64,000 nt of DNA, from positions 744,001-808,000 of the forward strand of contig NZ_FXUA01000001.1 in assembly GCF_900182815.1 (NCBI RefSeq), written 5' to 3'. This DNA is from Algoriphagus winogradskyi. GTDB lineage: Bacteria > Bacteroidota > Bacteroidia > Cytophagales > Cyclobacteriaceae. The first letter of the stretch is position 1. Each line of letters begins with the position of its first letter. Shown here in pieces: positions 34,523 through 43,737 of the stretch. The notes under the pieces are model-generated. The model had not been told where the DNA came from and did no database searches. It saw only the letters and a list, made by a program, of their open reading frames with translations. The position numbers were made by a program, and so were the translations under genes.

Positions 34523-35668
34523 TTAGATCTTCTCCAATGCATTGGCCAAATCATTCTTCAAATCTTCGGCATCTTCCACGCCTACGCTCAATCGAATCAA
34601 TGAATCCACTAATCCAACTTTTTCCCTCTCTTCCTTCGGGATACTCGCATGAGTCATAGAAGCTGGGTGTCCACAAAGCGATTCTACTCCACCGAGTGAT
34701 TCTGCCAAGGCAAATAAATGAAAGCTCTCCATTACTTTTCTTGCATCAGATTCTTTATTTCCAACCAATGTGAAGGAAATCATTCCTCCATAATCGCGCA
34801 TTTGCTTTTTGGCGATATCATGATTGGGGTGATCCTCAAAACCTGGCCAGTAGACTTTATCTACTTTGGGATGATTTTTTAGGTATGCCGCAATGGTTTT
34901 GCCATTTTGAGAGTGACGCTCCATTCTTAGATGAAGTGTTTTGATTCCTCTGATTACTAAAAAGCAATCCTGGGGCCCAGGTGTCGCGCCTGAAGCATTC
35001 TGAATGAAAACCAGCTTTTCTGCCAATTCATCATCATTTACCACCAAAGCTCCCATTACTACATCCGAATGTCCACCAAGGTATTTGGTCACTGAGTGCA
35101 TCACGATGTCAGCACCAAGATCCAGAGGGGTTTGCAAGTATGGAGAAGCAAAGGTGTTATCTACTGCGACTATGATTTTATTGCCTTTTCCCAACTTTGC
35201 TACTGCAGCAATATCGATAATATTCATCATAGGATTGGTGGGCGTTTCTACCCAGATCATCCTAGTCTTTTCCGTAATATGATCAGCTATTGAAGCCGGG
35301 TCTGACATAGGCACAAACTTAAATTTGATCCCATAACGCTCATAGACTTTAGTAAAAAGCCTGTAAGTTCCACCATAAAGATCATTAGTGCTGATGATTT
35401 CATCACCTGGGTTAAATAACTTGATTACCGCATCGATAGCTCCTAGGCCAGAGGAAAAACAAATTCCATGCTTTCCATTTTCCAGCGCTGCCAGATTATT
35501 TTGCAAAGCAGTTCTGGTAGGATTGTGCGTGCGGGAATACTCATAACCTTTGTGATCACCAGGAGATTTTTGCACGTAAGTGGAAGTCTGGTAAATCGGA
35601 GTCATGATAGCTCCTGTCGCAGGATCTGGCTCTATTCCGGCATGAATGGCTTTTGTTCCAAATTTCAT
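34523..35668 (-). CDS. Cystathionine gamma-synthase/lyase-type PLP enzyme
   Basis: 381 residues of the Cys/Met metabolism PLP family. The substrate region is [20 protein letters not shown], the SSGLGA phosphate loop is at 72-77, and the ETPTNP motif is at 141-146. D170 is in VAVDNTF, and PLP lysine K195 is in [12 protein letters not shown]. The family makes or breaks cystathionine or adds sulfide to acylated homoserine. The sequence fits cystathionine gamma-synthase or -lyase better than O-acetylhomoserine sulfhydrylases, which are longer. It stands alone with its own terminator. Direction of reaction not resolvable. Confidence 0.9.
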   Translation of the reverse strand: MKFGTKAIHAGIEPDPATGAIMTPIYQTSTYVQKSPGDHKGYEYSRTHNPTRTALQNNLAALENGKHGICFSSGLGAIDAVIKLFNPGDEIISTNDLYGGTYRLFTKVYERYGIKFKFVPMSDPASIADHITEKTRMIWVETPTNPMMNIIDIAAVAKLGKGNKIIVAVDNTFASPYLQTPLDLGADIVMHSVTKYLGGHSDVVMGALVVNDDELAEKLVFIQNASGATPGPQDCFLVIRGIKTLHLRMERHSQNGKTIAAYLKNHPKVDKVYWPGFEDHPNHDIAKKQMRDYGGMISFTLVGNKESDARKVMESFHLFALAESLGGVESLCGHPASMTHASIPKEEREKVGLVDSLIRLSVGVEDAEDLKNDLANALEKI

Positions 35669-35797
35669 TCGTTATTGGTTTAGGTTGTTTCGGTTCGTAG
35701 GAAAATGAAAATCAGTTACGATTTTCAGGGTTATTTTAAGCAGTGCGTGTTAAACTTGCAGACTTTCCCAGTGAATCCAATAGATAAGAGACCAAAT

Positions 35798-36493
35798 ATG
35801 ACAAAAAAGGGCAGGATATTCAAAACTATCCGAAGGTACTTCGGCAGTCATCCTGCCGGTATTTTTGCCTGGCTCTGGGTCACCGCTATGCCTTTTATTG
35901 GAAGCGTGATTTTTGCCACAAAGTATAATCTGCTTGAAGCATACCAACTTGAAAGTGGATTTGAATTCTTCGCATATACAGTCATTGGAGCGCTGTTAAT
36001 GGGTTTGGCTCTGCTGCCAACTACGCTCATCGCCCTGGCGTCTGGATTCTACTTCGGTTGGGCTTCCTTACCCTTCTTGATTTTGGGTTACTCGCTAGCT
36101 TCTGTATTAGGGTATGCTTTAGGAAAAATCACCAACATGGGCTTCACAGAATTACTTTTTAAGAAAAACCCAAAATTCCGGAAAGAAGTAGAATCACGAA
36201 AAGAAAAGGAAGGATCCTTGGTCTTTTTTGTGAGAATCTCTCCGATTGTACCCTTTGCAGTTTCCAATTTTCTCTTTGCCTCGATGAATATCAAGATTTG
36301 GAAAGTATTGGTTTATGGTATTCCTGGTATGCTCACTAGAACGGTCATCGCTTTCGCCGCTGGAGTCATCGCCAATTCCTATATAGCTGCCAAAGAATCC
36401 ATGAATAGTCCTTTGCAATGGGGAATTGGACTTGCTCTATTAGTAATCGGGGTAGCGGGGATTTACAATTACCTGAGAAAAAAGAAAAAATGA
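35798..36493 (+). CDS. TVP38/TMEM64 (DedA-like, VTT domain) membrane protein
   Basis: 231 residues from MTKKGRIFKTIRR; a frame from 35705 is open, but its extra residues are not family-like. The helices include AWLWVTAMPFIGSVIFATKY, FAYTVIGALLMGLALLPTTL and, after SGFYFGWASLPFLILGYSLA, the conserved stretch FFVRISPIVPFAVSNFLFA with the family Arg and Pro. The C-terminal helix is WGIGLALLVIGVAGIYNYL. Members are lipid scramblases or handle envelope lipid carriers; the specific role is unknown. Divergent from the PLP enzyme. Confidence 0.88.
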   Translation: MTKKGRIFKTIRRYFGSHPAGIFAWLWVTAMPFIGSVIFATKYNLLEAYQLESGFEFFAYTVIGALLMGLALLPTTLIALASGFYFGWASLPFLILGYSLASVLGYALGKITNMGFTELLFKKNPKFRKEVESRKEKEGSLVFFVRISPIVPFAVSNFLFASMNIKIWKVLVYGIPGMLTRTVIAFAAGVIANSYIAAKESMNSPLQWGIGLALLVIGVAGIYNYLRKKKK

Positions 36494-36560
36494 ACAAGGT
36501 GCCATAGTCAATGATCAAGGGTAGACACCAATTCTAGATTCTTCTATTTGCTTGATGATT

Positions 36561-36704
36561 TCAAAAGAGTCTTTCTGCTTTATTCCTCCTGCATCTTTCG
36601 CTACAGTATCTTACCTCATCCCAGTTCTTTTCCCATTTTTTGCGCCAAGTAAAAGGTCTTTTGCAAACCAGGCAAATCTTGGTTGGCAGGTCAGATTTTT
36701 TCAT
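36561..36704 (-). CDS. DUF2256 zinc-finger-like small protein
   Basis: 47 residues from MKKSDLPTK; a longer frame to 36764 is open, but this is the usual family length. Two Cys pairs, CLVCKRPFTWRKKW and YCSERC, make a C-x2-C...C-x3-C zinc-knuckle. DUF2256 genes very often lie beside photolyase/cryptochrome genes, as here. It overlaps the flavin reductase gene end by 14 bases and is the last gene of the cluster 36561-38748. Function unknown. Confidence 0.88.
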   Translation of the reverse strand: MKKSDLPTKICLVCKRPFTWRKKWEKNWDEVRYCSERCRRNKAERLF

Positions 36705-37329
36705 TGAATTCAGGAATTTCATTTTCCCGTACATAGGGAAAAGAGTCCAGCTTCTTGAAGCCATAATAGGTATTCAAACCTGAAATTCCGACACCAGCAT
36801 AACTTTCTAAATTCATTTGCCCTAGGTCATTAATGATATCATCTGGACAGATGATCATCTGCACCGAACCTATGATAAAAATGCATCCATTAGGTAAGGG
36901 GATACTTTCCTCGTACTTCATCCCGATTTTAACAGGACTTTCCTTCACAAAAGGCGCATGGAAGTCTCCAATATACTCTGGTCTCAGCTTCATCCTTTCA
37001 AATTCAGAATATCCTTTTAGCAACTTGGCTGAGGTGTAATGCGCTTTCTCTATAAAAGCTTCTGAGACATGATTAATCGTATAAAATCCCGTTTCCATAA
37101 TGTTGGGATAGGTATCCCGAGGAATAGCTGTCTGCGGGCGCATGATGAAAGCTAACTGAGCTGGACTTGATCCCAAATGCACCACTGAGGAGAAAATAGC
37201 TACATTTTCCTTATTGGTAGAGGACCTTGTGCCAATCAGATTTGCTGGTTTGATTCCGCTTATGGAGTTGATTAAGTTCAATCTATAAGCACGCTCCAAG
37301 CGCTCTATATCTTCTTTATGTAATTTCAT
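36691..37329 (-). CDS. Flavin reductase-like FMN-binding protein
   Basis: 212 residues of the flavin reductase-like (split barrel, FMN-binding) family. The N-terminal region has LINSISGIKPANLIGTRSST and NVAIFSSVVHLGSSPAQLAF, and the FMN pocket region is MRPQTAIPRDTYPNI. These enzymes reduce or bind free flavins with NAD(P)H. Its position between the photolyase-like protein and DUF2256 suggests it may supply or keep reduced the FAD/flavin of the photolyase-like protein; that is inference. It ends 14 bases inside the DUF2256 gene. Confidence 0.9.
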   Translation of the reverse strand: MKLHKEDIERLERAYRLNLINSISGIKPANLIGTRSSTNKENVAIFSSVVHLGSSPAQLAFIMRPQTAIPRDTYPNIMETGFYTINHVSEAFIEKAHYTSAKLLKGYSEFERMKLRPEYIGDFHAPFVKESPVKIGMKYEESIPLPNGCIFIIGSVQMIICPDDIINDLGQMNLESYAGVGISGLNTYYGFKKLDSFPYVRENEIPEFNEKI

Positions 37330-37357
37330 ACGATCGGTATTGATTCAACTTGCCCTT

Positions 37358-38458
37358 TTATGACTCGAGTTCAATTTCTTTTTTACATTTTCTCCAAAAC
37401 GAAAAAAAGGAAGGAAAATACCCCGTCACACTGCTCAGCCAGTCTCTGGCTTCTTCTATGCCTTGATAATGTCTACTGGCGGGATGTTCTTTGTAAACAA
37501 TTTGATCTGGATTAAGCAATTCCATCAAATCAGAAAACTCCCCTACAAAAAGTTGAATTCCTTCAATGTTTTCGCTTAGATCAAGTGCAAAATCCAGACA
37601 TTTTTGACTCACCGGATTCTTTTGAAAAAAAGAAGGCTCTAGGAGAAAAACCCGCTGCACGTCTTCTCCTTTATGCCAGTAAGGATCAAGATTATAGTAA
37701 TTGTAGATGAGCGTCTTTTTATCTTTCTCAAAATTTGGTTGAATATGATTCGGAAGTTCCGTGTGCAAATTGAAAGCTACGGTGTCAAGCAATTGATTTG
37801 GAACTTCAAGCTGATTGAATTCCTCATAGGCTACATCCAGAAAAGTACCTTTTTGATTGTCATCAAAATAGGTATTGACATTCCATTGATTGGCAAAATA
37901 TTTCTTACTGGAAAAAGCTCCCGCCACCCATTGCCAGCTCAACTGATTGCTCGCCAAATCTCCATCCAATAAGTGGCTATACATCCACTTTGCAGGCTCT
38001 AGCCAATGCGAATTGGCAATATTGCAGCAGATAGATGCCACGTACATTCGCATGTGGTTGTGCATATAGCCAGTTCGGTAAAGCTCCTTGATCGCTTGGT
38101 CAACTGTATTGATTCCTGTCTCTGCATTGAGAATGGCGGATGGGATTTGATGATTGGAAATGGGAGCTTGCTCTTGCTTGAGATCTTGATTAATCCCCTC
38201 ACCTTTTGCAATCCATACCTGCTGCCAGTAATCCCGCCATGCTAATTCTTGAACGAGTTTTTCAACTTGGTACCACTTCAAATCCAGGGTTTTGATGTAC
38301 TCAAAAACTTGCTTGGTGGAAATCACACCGCGTGAGATGTAAGGGCTCAGCCTTGTTACTGCCCCGTCTTTATAATTTCGAGTAGAGCTATAGCTAACTG
38401 GGTCAATAGCGCGAATCCTACGTTCTATGGAAGGCAAATCTGTTGGAAAATGATTCAC
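37358..38458 (-). CDS. Photolyase/cryptochrome-like FAD-binding protein with domains in swapped order
   Basis: 366 residues. The FAD-binding photolyase core comes first (about 15-235), with TRLSPYISRGVIS, VQELAWRDYWQQVW, TGYMHNHMRMYVAS and LDGDLASNQLSWQWVAG. A shorter alpha/beta segment (about 240-366) follows, with QRVFLLEPSFFQ, CLDFALDLSENIEGIQLFVG and KEHPASRHYQGI. This resembles the photolyase N-terminal antenna domain moved to the C-terminus. Normal photolyases (450-500 residues) have the opposite order. The start is GTG (38456-38458), sharing one base with the upstream stop. DNA repair or light sensing is likely; which one is not resolvable. Confidence 0.85.
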   Translation of the reverse strand: MNHFPTDLPSIERRIRAIDPVSYSSTRNYKDGAVTRLSPYISRGVISTKQVFEYIKTLDLKWYQVEKLVQELAWRDYWQQVWIAKGEGINQDLKQEQAPISNHQIPSAILNAETGINTVDQAIKELYRTGYMHNHMRMYVASICCNIANSHWLEPAKWMYSHLLDGDLASNQLSWQWVAGAFSSKKYFANQWNVNTYFDDNQKGTFLDVAYEEFNQLEVPNQLLDTVAFNLHTELPNHIQPNFEKDKKTLIYNYYNLDPYWHKGEDVQRVFLLEPSFFQKNPVSQKCLDFALDLSENIEGIQLFVGEFSDLMELLNPDQIVYKEHPASRHYQGIEEARDWLSSVTGYFPSFFSFWRKCKKEIELES

Positions 38459-38748
38459 TAGCTAATTTTATTTAAGGAAATACTTCGTTGTCTGGAGCAT
38501 TTGAATCGCTCGATATCAGGATTTCTCTTTTTCAGATGCTTCTGACTCACTCCACTATTCACACGCTTTCGCCACATCTTAAAAGAACTTTCTTTGAGTT
38601 CTCTCCGCATCAGCTTGATCACCTCAGCTTCACGGATACCAAATTGTGTTTCTATAGCTTCGAAAGGCGTTCTATCCTCCCAAGCCATTTCTATAACTCG
38701 ATCTGTTTCTCGCTCAGTCATTCGTAGTATTCTAGTTGTGAATCTCAT
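38458..38748 (-). CDS. DUF2805 (TIGR03643) small protein
   Basis: Up to 96 residues; MTERETDRVIEMAWEDRTPF at 38721 is an alternative start and resembles the family N-terminus best. A helix-turn-helix-like segment, FEAIETQFGIREAEVIKLMR, is followed by a basic C-terminus (FKMWRKRV, KHLKKRN). It belongs to DUF2805, which recurs with photolyase-like genes and DUF2256. The HTH-like pattern and basic charge suggest nucleic-acid binding, but no function is known. First gene of the cluster. Confidence 0.85.
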   Translation of the reverse strand: MRFTTRILRMTERETDRVIEMAWEDRTPFEAIETQFGIREAEVIKLMRRELKESSFKMWRKRVNSGVSQKHLKKRNPDIERFKCSRQRSISLNKIS

Positions 38749-38928
38749 TTTTATAAAAAAATGAGACTTTATTCCTTCCTACATTTAAAGCTTAGAGCGG
38801 GTAGAAATGTTTTGATGAATCCAGACTTTTTTGGTTAGAACTTCCCCCTATTAAAAAATATTATGCTATCCGATTTTGTTCCAGTATGGAGTCAAAAGCA
38901 AAAAAAGGATAGGTTAAACTTAGGAATT

Positions 38929-39018
38929 GAGGCGGTTTCAGCCTGTCCCGCCAGTCCGACGATAAGCAAAGAATCCAAAGTCACTGGCATCTTTGCAGAT
39001 AATCATACAAAATATTTA
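38929..39018 (-). repeat. 3'-end dispersed repeat, copy B
   Basis: On the minus strand it begins right after the TAG of the gene at 39021 and matches copy A (13502-13618, plus strand) through TATGATTATC, GATGCCAGT, GATTCTTTGCTTATC and GGGACAGGCTGAA. The bases GCAAAGA and TCTTTGC can form a 7-base stem. It has no heptamer insert. The rest of the gap 38749-38928 shows nothing I recognise. Confidence 0.7.
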
Positions 39019-39020
39019 TT

Positions 39021-39299
39021 CTAGCAAAAGAAACTTGCCAATGTACAAATGGAGCATATAGCAAGAATGAAAAGGCTAAAAATCGTCAAAGGACGTTTTT
39101 TGTTTTGGAAGACAAATTTGACCCCCAGAACTAAAAAAACTAGTTGGGCAAGCAGAAACGGAATGGTGAGTAGTTCTACAAAAAATACGATAATCGCAGA
39201 GTTTAATTCCAAGAAATTCACCAACCAAAGGCAAATGAAATAGCCAACAATTAAAAAATTGATACCTGTCACTGTTGAATCATTCAATCCACCACGCAT
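39021..39299 (-). CDS. Small integral membrane protein, unknown
   Basis: 92 residues with three helices: INFLIVGYFICLWLVNFL, IVFFVELLTIPFLLAQLVFL and LTIFSLFILAICSICTLASF. Short loops and KKR give an inside-positive bias between helices two and three. No family recognised. Its stop codon is followed at once by dispersed repeat copy B. Confidence 0.6.
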   Translation of the reverse strand: MRGGLNDSTVTGINFLIVGYFICLWLVNFLELNSAIIVFFVELLTIPFLLAQLVFLVLGVKFVFQNKKRPLTIFSLFILAICSICTLASFFC

Positions 39300-39424
39300 G
39301 ATCTGGCTTATTTAAAATTAAAACTTGACTTCAAGCACATCGTCTAATAGCTCGAGACATCTCTTTCTCAAAATCTCCACACATGGAAATTCAGTTTATT
39401 TTCAGATATACCTCTCTTCTTTAA

Positions 39425-40000
39425 TCATTCCTCTTTTCTTTTAAACCTTACTAAAACGAAAATACCAATAACTATCTCAATGAGGGATCCAGTAAGAGCT
39501 GAACCGAATGATTGGATATTAAGGGCAAAAAGTAAATACGCTGCTACACCCAAAGCAGCTCCAAGAATCCAGAAAATTTTATTACCATATAAAGAGGCAA
39601 AGGTCAAATACCTTCCGCCTATGATTAATAACATACCTTGAAAAAACCACTCGGTATGCTGAAATGACAATAAAAAAGCAATAGGTAAACACATCAGCAT
39701 AAACACTGTCCCTTCCATAGCCAAGTTCCCCAAAGGATTTCCCTTACTATGTGCTCCTCTTATTTTAATGATTTTTGCCAGTGCCACACTTAGAGGAAAA
39801 ATGAACATTCCACCTATCAAAAGTGTCCAAATAGCATGATGATCAGAAAACTGAAGAGATACCATTGATGATATGAACCAAACAAAGCCTGATACCAGCA
39901 TGCCCACCGCCCCATTTCCATATCCAATACGCATGTCTCTCTGTGCTTGAGCTACTGAATTAGAATTACTTAATGTATTGTCGGTAGAGTTATTTTTCAT
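39425..40000 (-). CDS. Multi-pass membrane protein (DUF7010-like)
   Basis: 191 residues with about six helices: VGMLVSGFVWFISSMVSLQF, IWTLLIGGMFIFPLSVALAK, MEGTVFMLMCLPIAFLLSFQ, FFQGMLLIIGGRYLTFASLY, FWILGAALGVAAYLLFALNI and LIEIVIGIFVLVRF. The N-terminus is hydrophilic and Asn/Ser-rich. It resembles small DUF7010-type membrane proteins, but I am not certain. Single gene; function unknown. Confidence 0.7.
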   Translation of the reverse strand: MKNNSTDNTLSNSNSVAQAQRDMRIGYGNGAVGMLVSGFVWFISSMVSLQFSDHHAIWTLLIGGMFIFPLSVALAKIIKIRGAHSKGNPLGNLAMEGTVFMLMCLPIAFLLSFQHTEWFFQGMLLIIGGRYLTFASLYGNKIFWILGAALGVAAYLLFALNIQSFGSALTGSLIEIVIGIFVLVRFKRKEE

Positions 40001-40582
40001 TTGGCTTTCAGACTAATTTTATCATCCAATTATCTCGGGGTAAAAGATTCAAAGATATCATTTCAAAAGATCTATCAAAGACCCGATCAACAATACCGCA
40101 AAACTAGCGCTCTCCTATAGCCCAAACTTCTCCCCTTCTAAAACTTATTCAATCACCCAGCTACTTTATAAATGAAGCAGCAGTACTAAGAAGAAGGTAC
40201 TGGGATCTATACGAGCACTTTACCTGTTTTTGGGCAACCACTTGGTTTTAGTATACAGGCTTTTGATAGGTGCTTCCAAATCGAATTGGGATAAAACCTG
40301 CTGAGGCGAATACTATGATAGATTAGATTCAGACTCCAATGGAGCAATTGCAAATCCAGCTAATCTCCTGAGGATCATTGAAATAATCCAAGATGCTTTT
40401 CTCCTTTCTCTATACCAATCCAAAGGATTGAAAGCATCTGCGTTCTAGCTATTTATTTTTGAAATATGATAATTCTCTGAAGACTGATAACACAGGGTAT
40501 TTATAGAAGGTAAAAGCTTAACGTATCCAATTATTATAGCCACGTAATTTCTTAGCTTATATACTTCCAGTGCAGAAAGGGA
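40001..40582. other. Long intergenic region, no gene recognised
   Basis: 582 bases between a membrane protein gene and the PhoD-like gene. A short open stretch near 40312-40446 (DSDSNGAIANPANLLRIIEI) has no start codon or family resemblance I can name, so it is at most a decayed remnant. No repeats or strong hairpins were seen. Confidence 0.4.
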
Positions 40583-42082
40583 TTATTGATTTGGAATCAA
40601 TTTTCTATAAAGCAAACTATGCTCCTCCATGACATTCCCATATTCATCAATCAGCCTAAACGTAACCTGAGGTTCTTCTTCATTCATGGAAAAAGTAAGC
40701 TCACCAAATGCTTTTAAACCTTGTCCAAGATATCCAAAAAGTTGCGTAGAGGAATCCTTGGCAATTGCTTCCGGTCCGGGAACTCCTCCTAGAGATGCAG
40801 GTCCAAACTCGTAAAACGCAAATCCTGAATTTCTAGGGATCGTAAAACCACGTGCACCATGCCGATCTCCACTCAGTAAGAGTACTCCAGGAATATTTTC
40901 AGTCTCAATTAACTTGTAAAGCTCTTCCCGACCCAGCGTATCCCAAGTCCCCCAAGAATCTTTGCCATCCGAGATAAAATCGCTCCACATTGTTCCGCTG
41001 GAAATCACTTTGAAAGTTGCAGGGGAAGTGATCAGTACATCCTTCAGCCAACTCAACTGTTCCTCCCCCAAATAAGAATTATAAGCTCCTCTTCGCTCAT
41101 TTTCCCGGAAGGATCGAGTATCCAGCATGATGACCTCCACATCTGCTATACGCGTATTGAAATAAATACCTGCCGATTCATTCTTAGGATTATTCCAGTT
41201 CTCGGCCCAAATAGCCCGAAGCGCCTCCCTGTCTTCTTTGCTAACACCTTTAGGCAATCCACTTAGGTCATTATTGAGGTAATCATGATCATCCCAAGTA
41301 GCATATACAGGAACATTTGCGGCTAACTTTTTCCAAGCCTGCGAGACATCTCTTAGCAAATAATCAGATCTATGCATGCTGAGATTAGTATCTCTATCAT
41401 CCACAGCCAAATCACCCAGTAACAGCATAGCCATAGGATCTCGAGCTAAAATGGCTTCCATCAAATTGGGGTTATGCAAGCCTATCTTATGAAAATCTGA
41501 AGCAAAGGCTAGTCGTAGCTCGCTTGTTTCTTCGATTTTTGAGGCGGTTTGGAAAGTACCTTTCGCCACCTCTGCACCTTGTATTTTCATTAAATAGGAA
41601 TACTTCGTTGCTGCTGACAAATTTCCTAAGACGATTCGCTCAGCTTGTCCGGCCACGCTTGGATTAAAAAAATAAATCTTTGTTTCTTTACCAGCTAAAT
41701 CTGCTATTTCAATTTCAATCAGATTTTTACTTGCTGGTCTAAGCCAAATACTTACTCCATTCTCTTTGATATCTCCCAACATCGGTCCAGCAATCAGCGG
41801 AATATCATTATTCGCAGCAGCTGCTACAATTCTTTCGTCTGTAAAATCAACTGCATTATCCTCGAATACCGACCTAGCTTCCAGATAAAACTTTCTAATA
41901 TTCTCAGGTAATCTCACATAACTATCGAGAAGCAAACTGTCAATTTCCAACGTTCCCTTGTGTGCTTGTGGTAAAGAAACGTCATGTTTTACCGGTATGG
42001 AATCAGTTCTTTGCGCAAAAGTAGCAGTACTAAAAAGAGTGACGATAAAGGCAAAGAGGCTGGATATTTTTTTAAATCTCAT
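40583..42082 (-). CDS. Alkaline phosphatase D (PhoD)-like metallophosphatase, exported
   Basis: 499 residues. The signal peptide is FKKISSLFAFIVTLFSTATF, cut after FAQ. A fibronectin-like N-terminal domain includes GVSIWLRPASKNLIEIEIA. The metallophosphatase follows, with LRLAFASDFHK, MAMLLLGDLAVDDRD, VYATWDDHDYLNNDL, VIMLDTRSFRE and a final LLSGDRHGARGF. PhoD enzymes hydrolyse phosphomonoesters or diesters with Fe/Ca. The normal CG..S of the first metal loop reads FASDFHK here. Single gene with no phosphate-regulon partners nearby. Substrate uncertain. Confidence 0.88.
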   Translation of the reverse strand: MRFKKISSLFAFIVTLFSTATFAQRTDSIPVKHDVSLPQAHKGTLEIDSLLLDSYVRLPENIRKFYLEARSVFEDNAVDFTDERIVAAAANNDIPLIAGPMLGDIKENGVSIWLRPASKNLIEIEIADLAGKETKIYFFNPSVAGQAERIVLGNLSAATKYSYLMKIQGAEVAKGTFQTASKIEETSELRLAFASDFHKIGLHNPNLMEAILARDPMAMLLLGDLAVDDRDTNLSMHRSDYLLRDVSQAWKKLAANVPVYATWDDHDYLNNDLSGLPKGVSKEDREALRAIWAENWNNPKNESAGIYFNTRIADVEVIMLDTRSFRENERRGAYNSYLGEEQLSWLKDVLITSPATFKVISSGTMWSDFISDGKDSWGTWDTLGREELYKLIETENIPGVLLLSGDRHGARGFTIPRNSGFAFYEFGPASLGGVPGPEAIAKDSSTQLFGYLGQGLKAFGELTFSMNEEEPQVTFRLIDEYGNVMEEHSLLYRKLIPNQ

Positions 42083-42413
42083 TGAGAGTGGGGTATTGGA
42101 AGTATTGGAAAAGTTAAATTACGGCTTTAGCGGGTGGTAAAAAAGTTGAGTTCTAGGCAAAAGATGGCTTAATGCAAATTCGATTGTATAGAAGCAGAGT
42201 GGGAAAATTACATCTAGCCAAAACCCTTGACAACGTTCAGTTGGGTTCCCAGCATATAGACCACACTCTATGGGGAATTGACCATCGGAAAATCCGCACG
42301 ACCGCAAAAAAAGTAAGGATTTTTATAAATCCATCTTTATGGTAGATTAAAGAATTGATAGATATTTTGTCTTAAAATCAAACTACTACTAAACCCCAAA
42401 CTCCCTAACCTAT

Positions 42414-43280
42414 ATGAAAAGATACACACTTGCTTTAGCCTTATGTTTACTGTTTTCAGTACTTGCTTTTGCACAAGACAGTAAGGTTTTTGATCAAATG
42501 ACAATGCAGAGTAAAATTCTCAATATGGAGCGGAAATATGCGATCTATCTCCCCCCAGGTTATGAGACCTCGCAGCGCTCTTACCCTGTCTTGTATCTCC
42601 TTCACGGAGCCGGAGATGATCAGACAGGTTGGGTACAGTTTGGAGAAGTCCAACACATCGCTGACAAAGCCATCTTGGAAGGAAAATCCACGGCTATGAT
42701 CATTGTCATGCCGGATGCCAATACCGGAAAGCGCGGATACTTCAATGATGTCAACAATGAATGGCGATATGAAGATTTCTTTTTTGAGGAACTGATGCCT
42801 GAGGTAGAAAAAAAGTACCGAATCAAATCTGAGAAAAGGTATAGGGCAATAGCTGGATTGTCCATGGGAGGCGGTGGCACATTTTTCTACGCCATGCACC
42901 GCCCGGACTTATTTTCTTCCGCTTGCCCCTTAAGTGCAGCCTTGAGGAATTCCACTTTTGAAGAATTCAATCAAGGACTTCAAAACAGTAAAACTGAGGT
43001 AAAAAATAGGGAGGCCTTACAAGGCTATTATGACAAGCATTCGGCACTAAGGCAAATCGAATTGAATGAGTTGGAAGCGATGAAATCTGTGAAATGGTAT
43101 TTTGATTGTGGGGACGATGACTTCCTTTATGAAGGAAATAGCCTAGTACATATCGCAATGAAGAAAAAAGAAATCCCCCATGAGTTCAGAATAAGGGATG
43201 GCGCTCATAATTGGACCTATTGGAGAACATCCCTTCCCGAAGTGTTATCATTTGTATCAGATACCTTTCGTCAGAAATAG
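42414..43280 (+). CDS. Exported esterase (esterase D/feruloyl esterase-like alpha/beta hydrolase)
   Basis: 288 residues with a signal peptide (LALALCLLFSVLAFAQ). The esterase family PF00756 pattern includes YAIYLPPGYETSQRSYPVLY, LLHGAGDDQTGW and the nucleophile in AIAGLSMGGGG (Ser about 150). The acid is in FDCGDDDFLYEGN and the His in IRDGAHNWTYWR. Such enzymes cleave acyl esters from carbohydrates, or trehalose mycolyl-type and glutathione-type esters; with secretion, polysaccharide deacylation is plausible. Stand-alone gene. Confidence 0.92.
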   Translation: MKRYTLALALCLLFSVLAFAQDSKVFDQMTMQSKILNMERKYAIYLPPGYETSQRSYPVLYLLHGAGDDQTGWVQFGEVQHIADKAILEGKSTAMIIVMPDANTGKRGYFNDVNNEWRYEDFFFEELMPEVEKKYRIKSEKRYRAIAGLSMGGGGTFFYAMHRPDLFSSACPLSAALRNSTFEEFNQGLQNSKTEVKNREALQGYYDKHSALRQIELNELEAMKSVKWYFDCGDDDFLYEGNSLVHIAMKKKEIPHEFRIRDGAHNWTYWRTSLPEVLSFVSDTFRQK

Positions 43281-43527
43281 GCATTATGTAGATCTAGAAC
43301 TGTCCTTGTAGGAGTAATTCGTGTGTTTGAATCCGTGGGTATAGTCAATAGCTTGCCGATAGGTTCGATCAAGGTTTTTACCTCGACTTTTCATTTCTAT
43401 TAAAATCGTCTATTTCCAAAGCAGATCAATGTAGCCGTCTCTGGGATCCAACTTTTTTACGCGATGTTCGAAAGTTGAAACCCGATTGCGGCTTATACCA
43501 AACACGTTAAAAAAGTCTACTAAAAAT

Positions 43528-43564
43528 GGCTGACACATCCGCTCCCTCATTGGATGTATCAGCC
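43528..43564 (-). terminator. Hairpin, possible terminator of the porV2-porU2 operon
   Basis: GGCTGACACATCC (43528-43540) pairs with GGATGTATCAGCC (43552-43564), 12 of 13. On the minus strand the stem is followed by ATTTTTAG, a short T-run, so it could end the operon transcript about 310 bases beyond the porU2 stop. Confidence 0.5.
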
Positions 43565-43737
43565 CATTTCTTAGAAAAATTTAAAAAGCTATTTTTTATT
43601 TCTTTCCAGCTTAGTGCTATTGGTTTATAGGTTGAAGGTTGTGGTGAGGAGAGGGTGGTTGCCAGCGTTATTCACCCAAGTAAGATAAGAAGGTCAATTT
43701 CAAATTGATAAAGATAGGAAGGTAGGATCGAGCGTAA

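Noticed and set aside
40312..40446. Open stretch ending in KGLKASAF as a decayed gene
   Set aside because: No start, no recognisable family, and length within chance.
42119..42307. 62-codon minus-strand ORF upstream of the PhoD-like gene
   Set aside because: Cys/Trp-rich, no family, and lies in the divergent promoter region.
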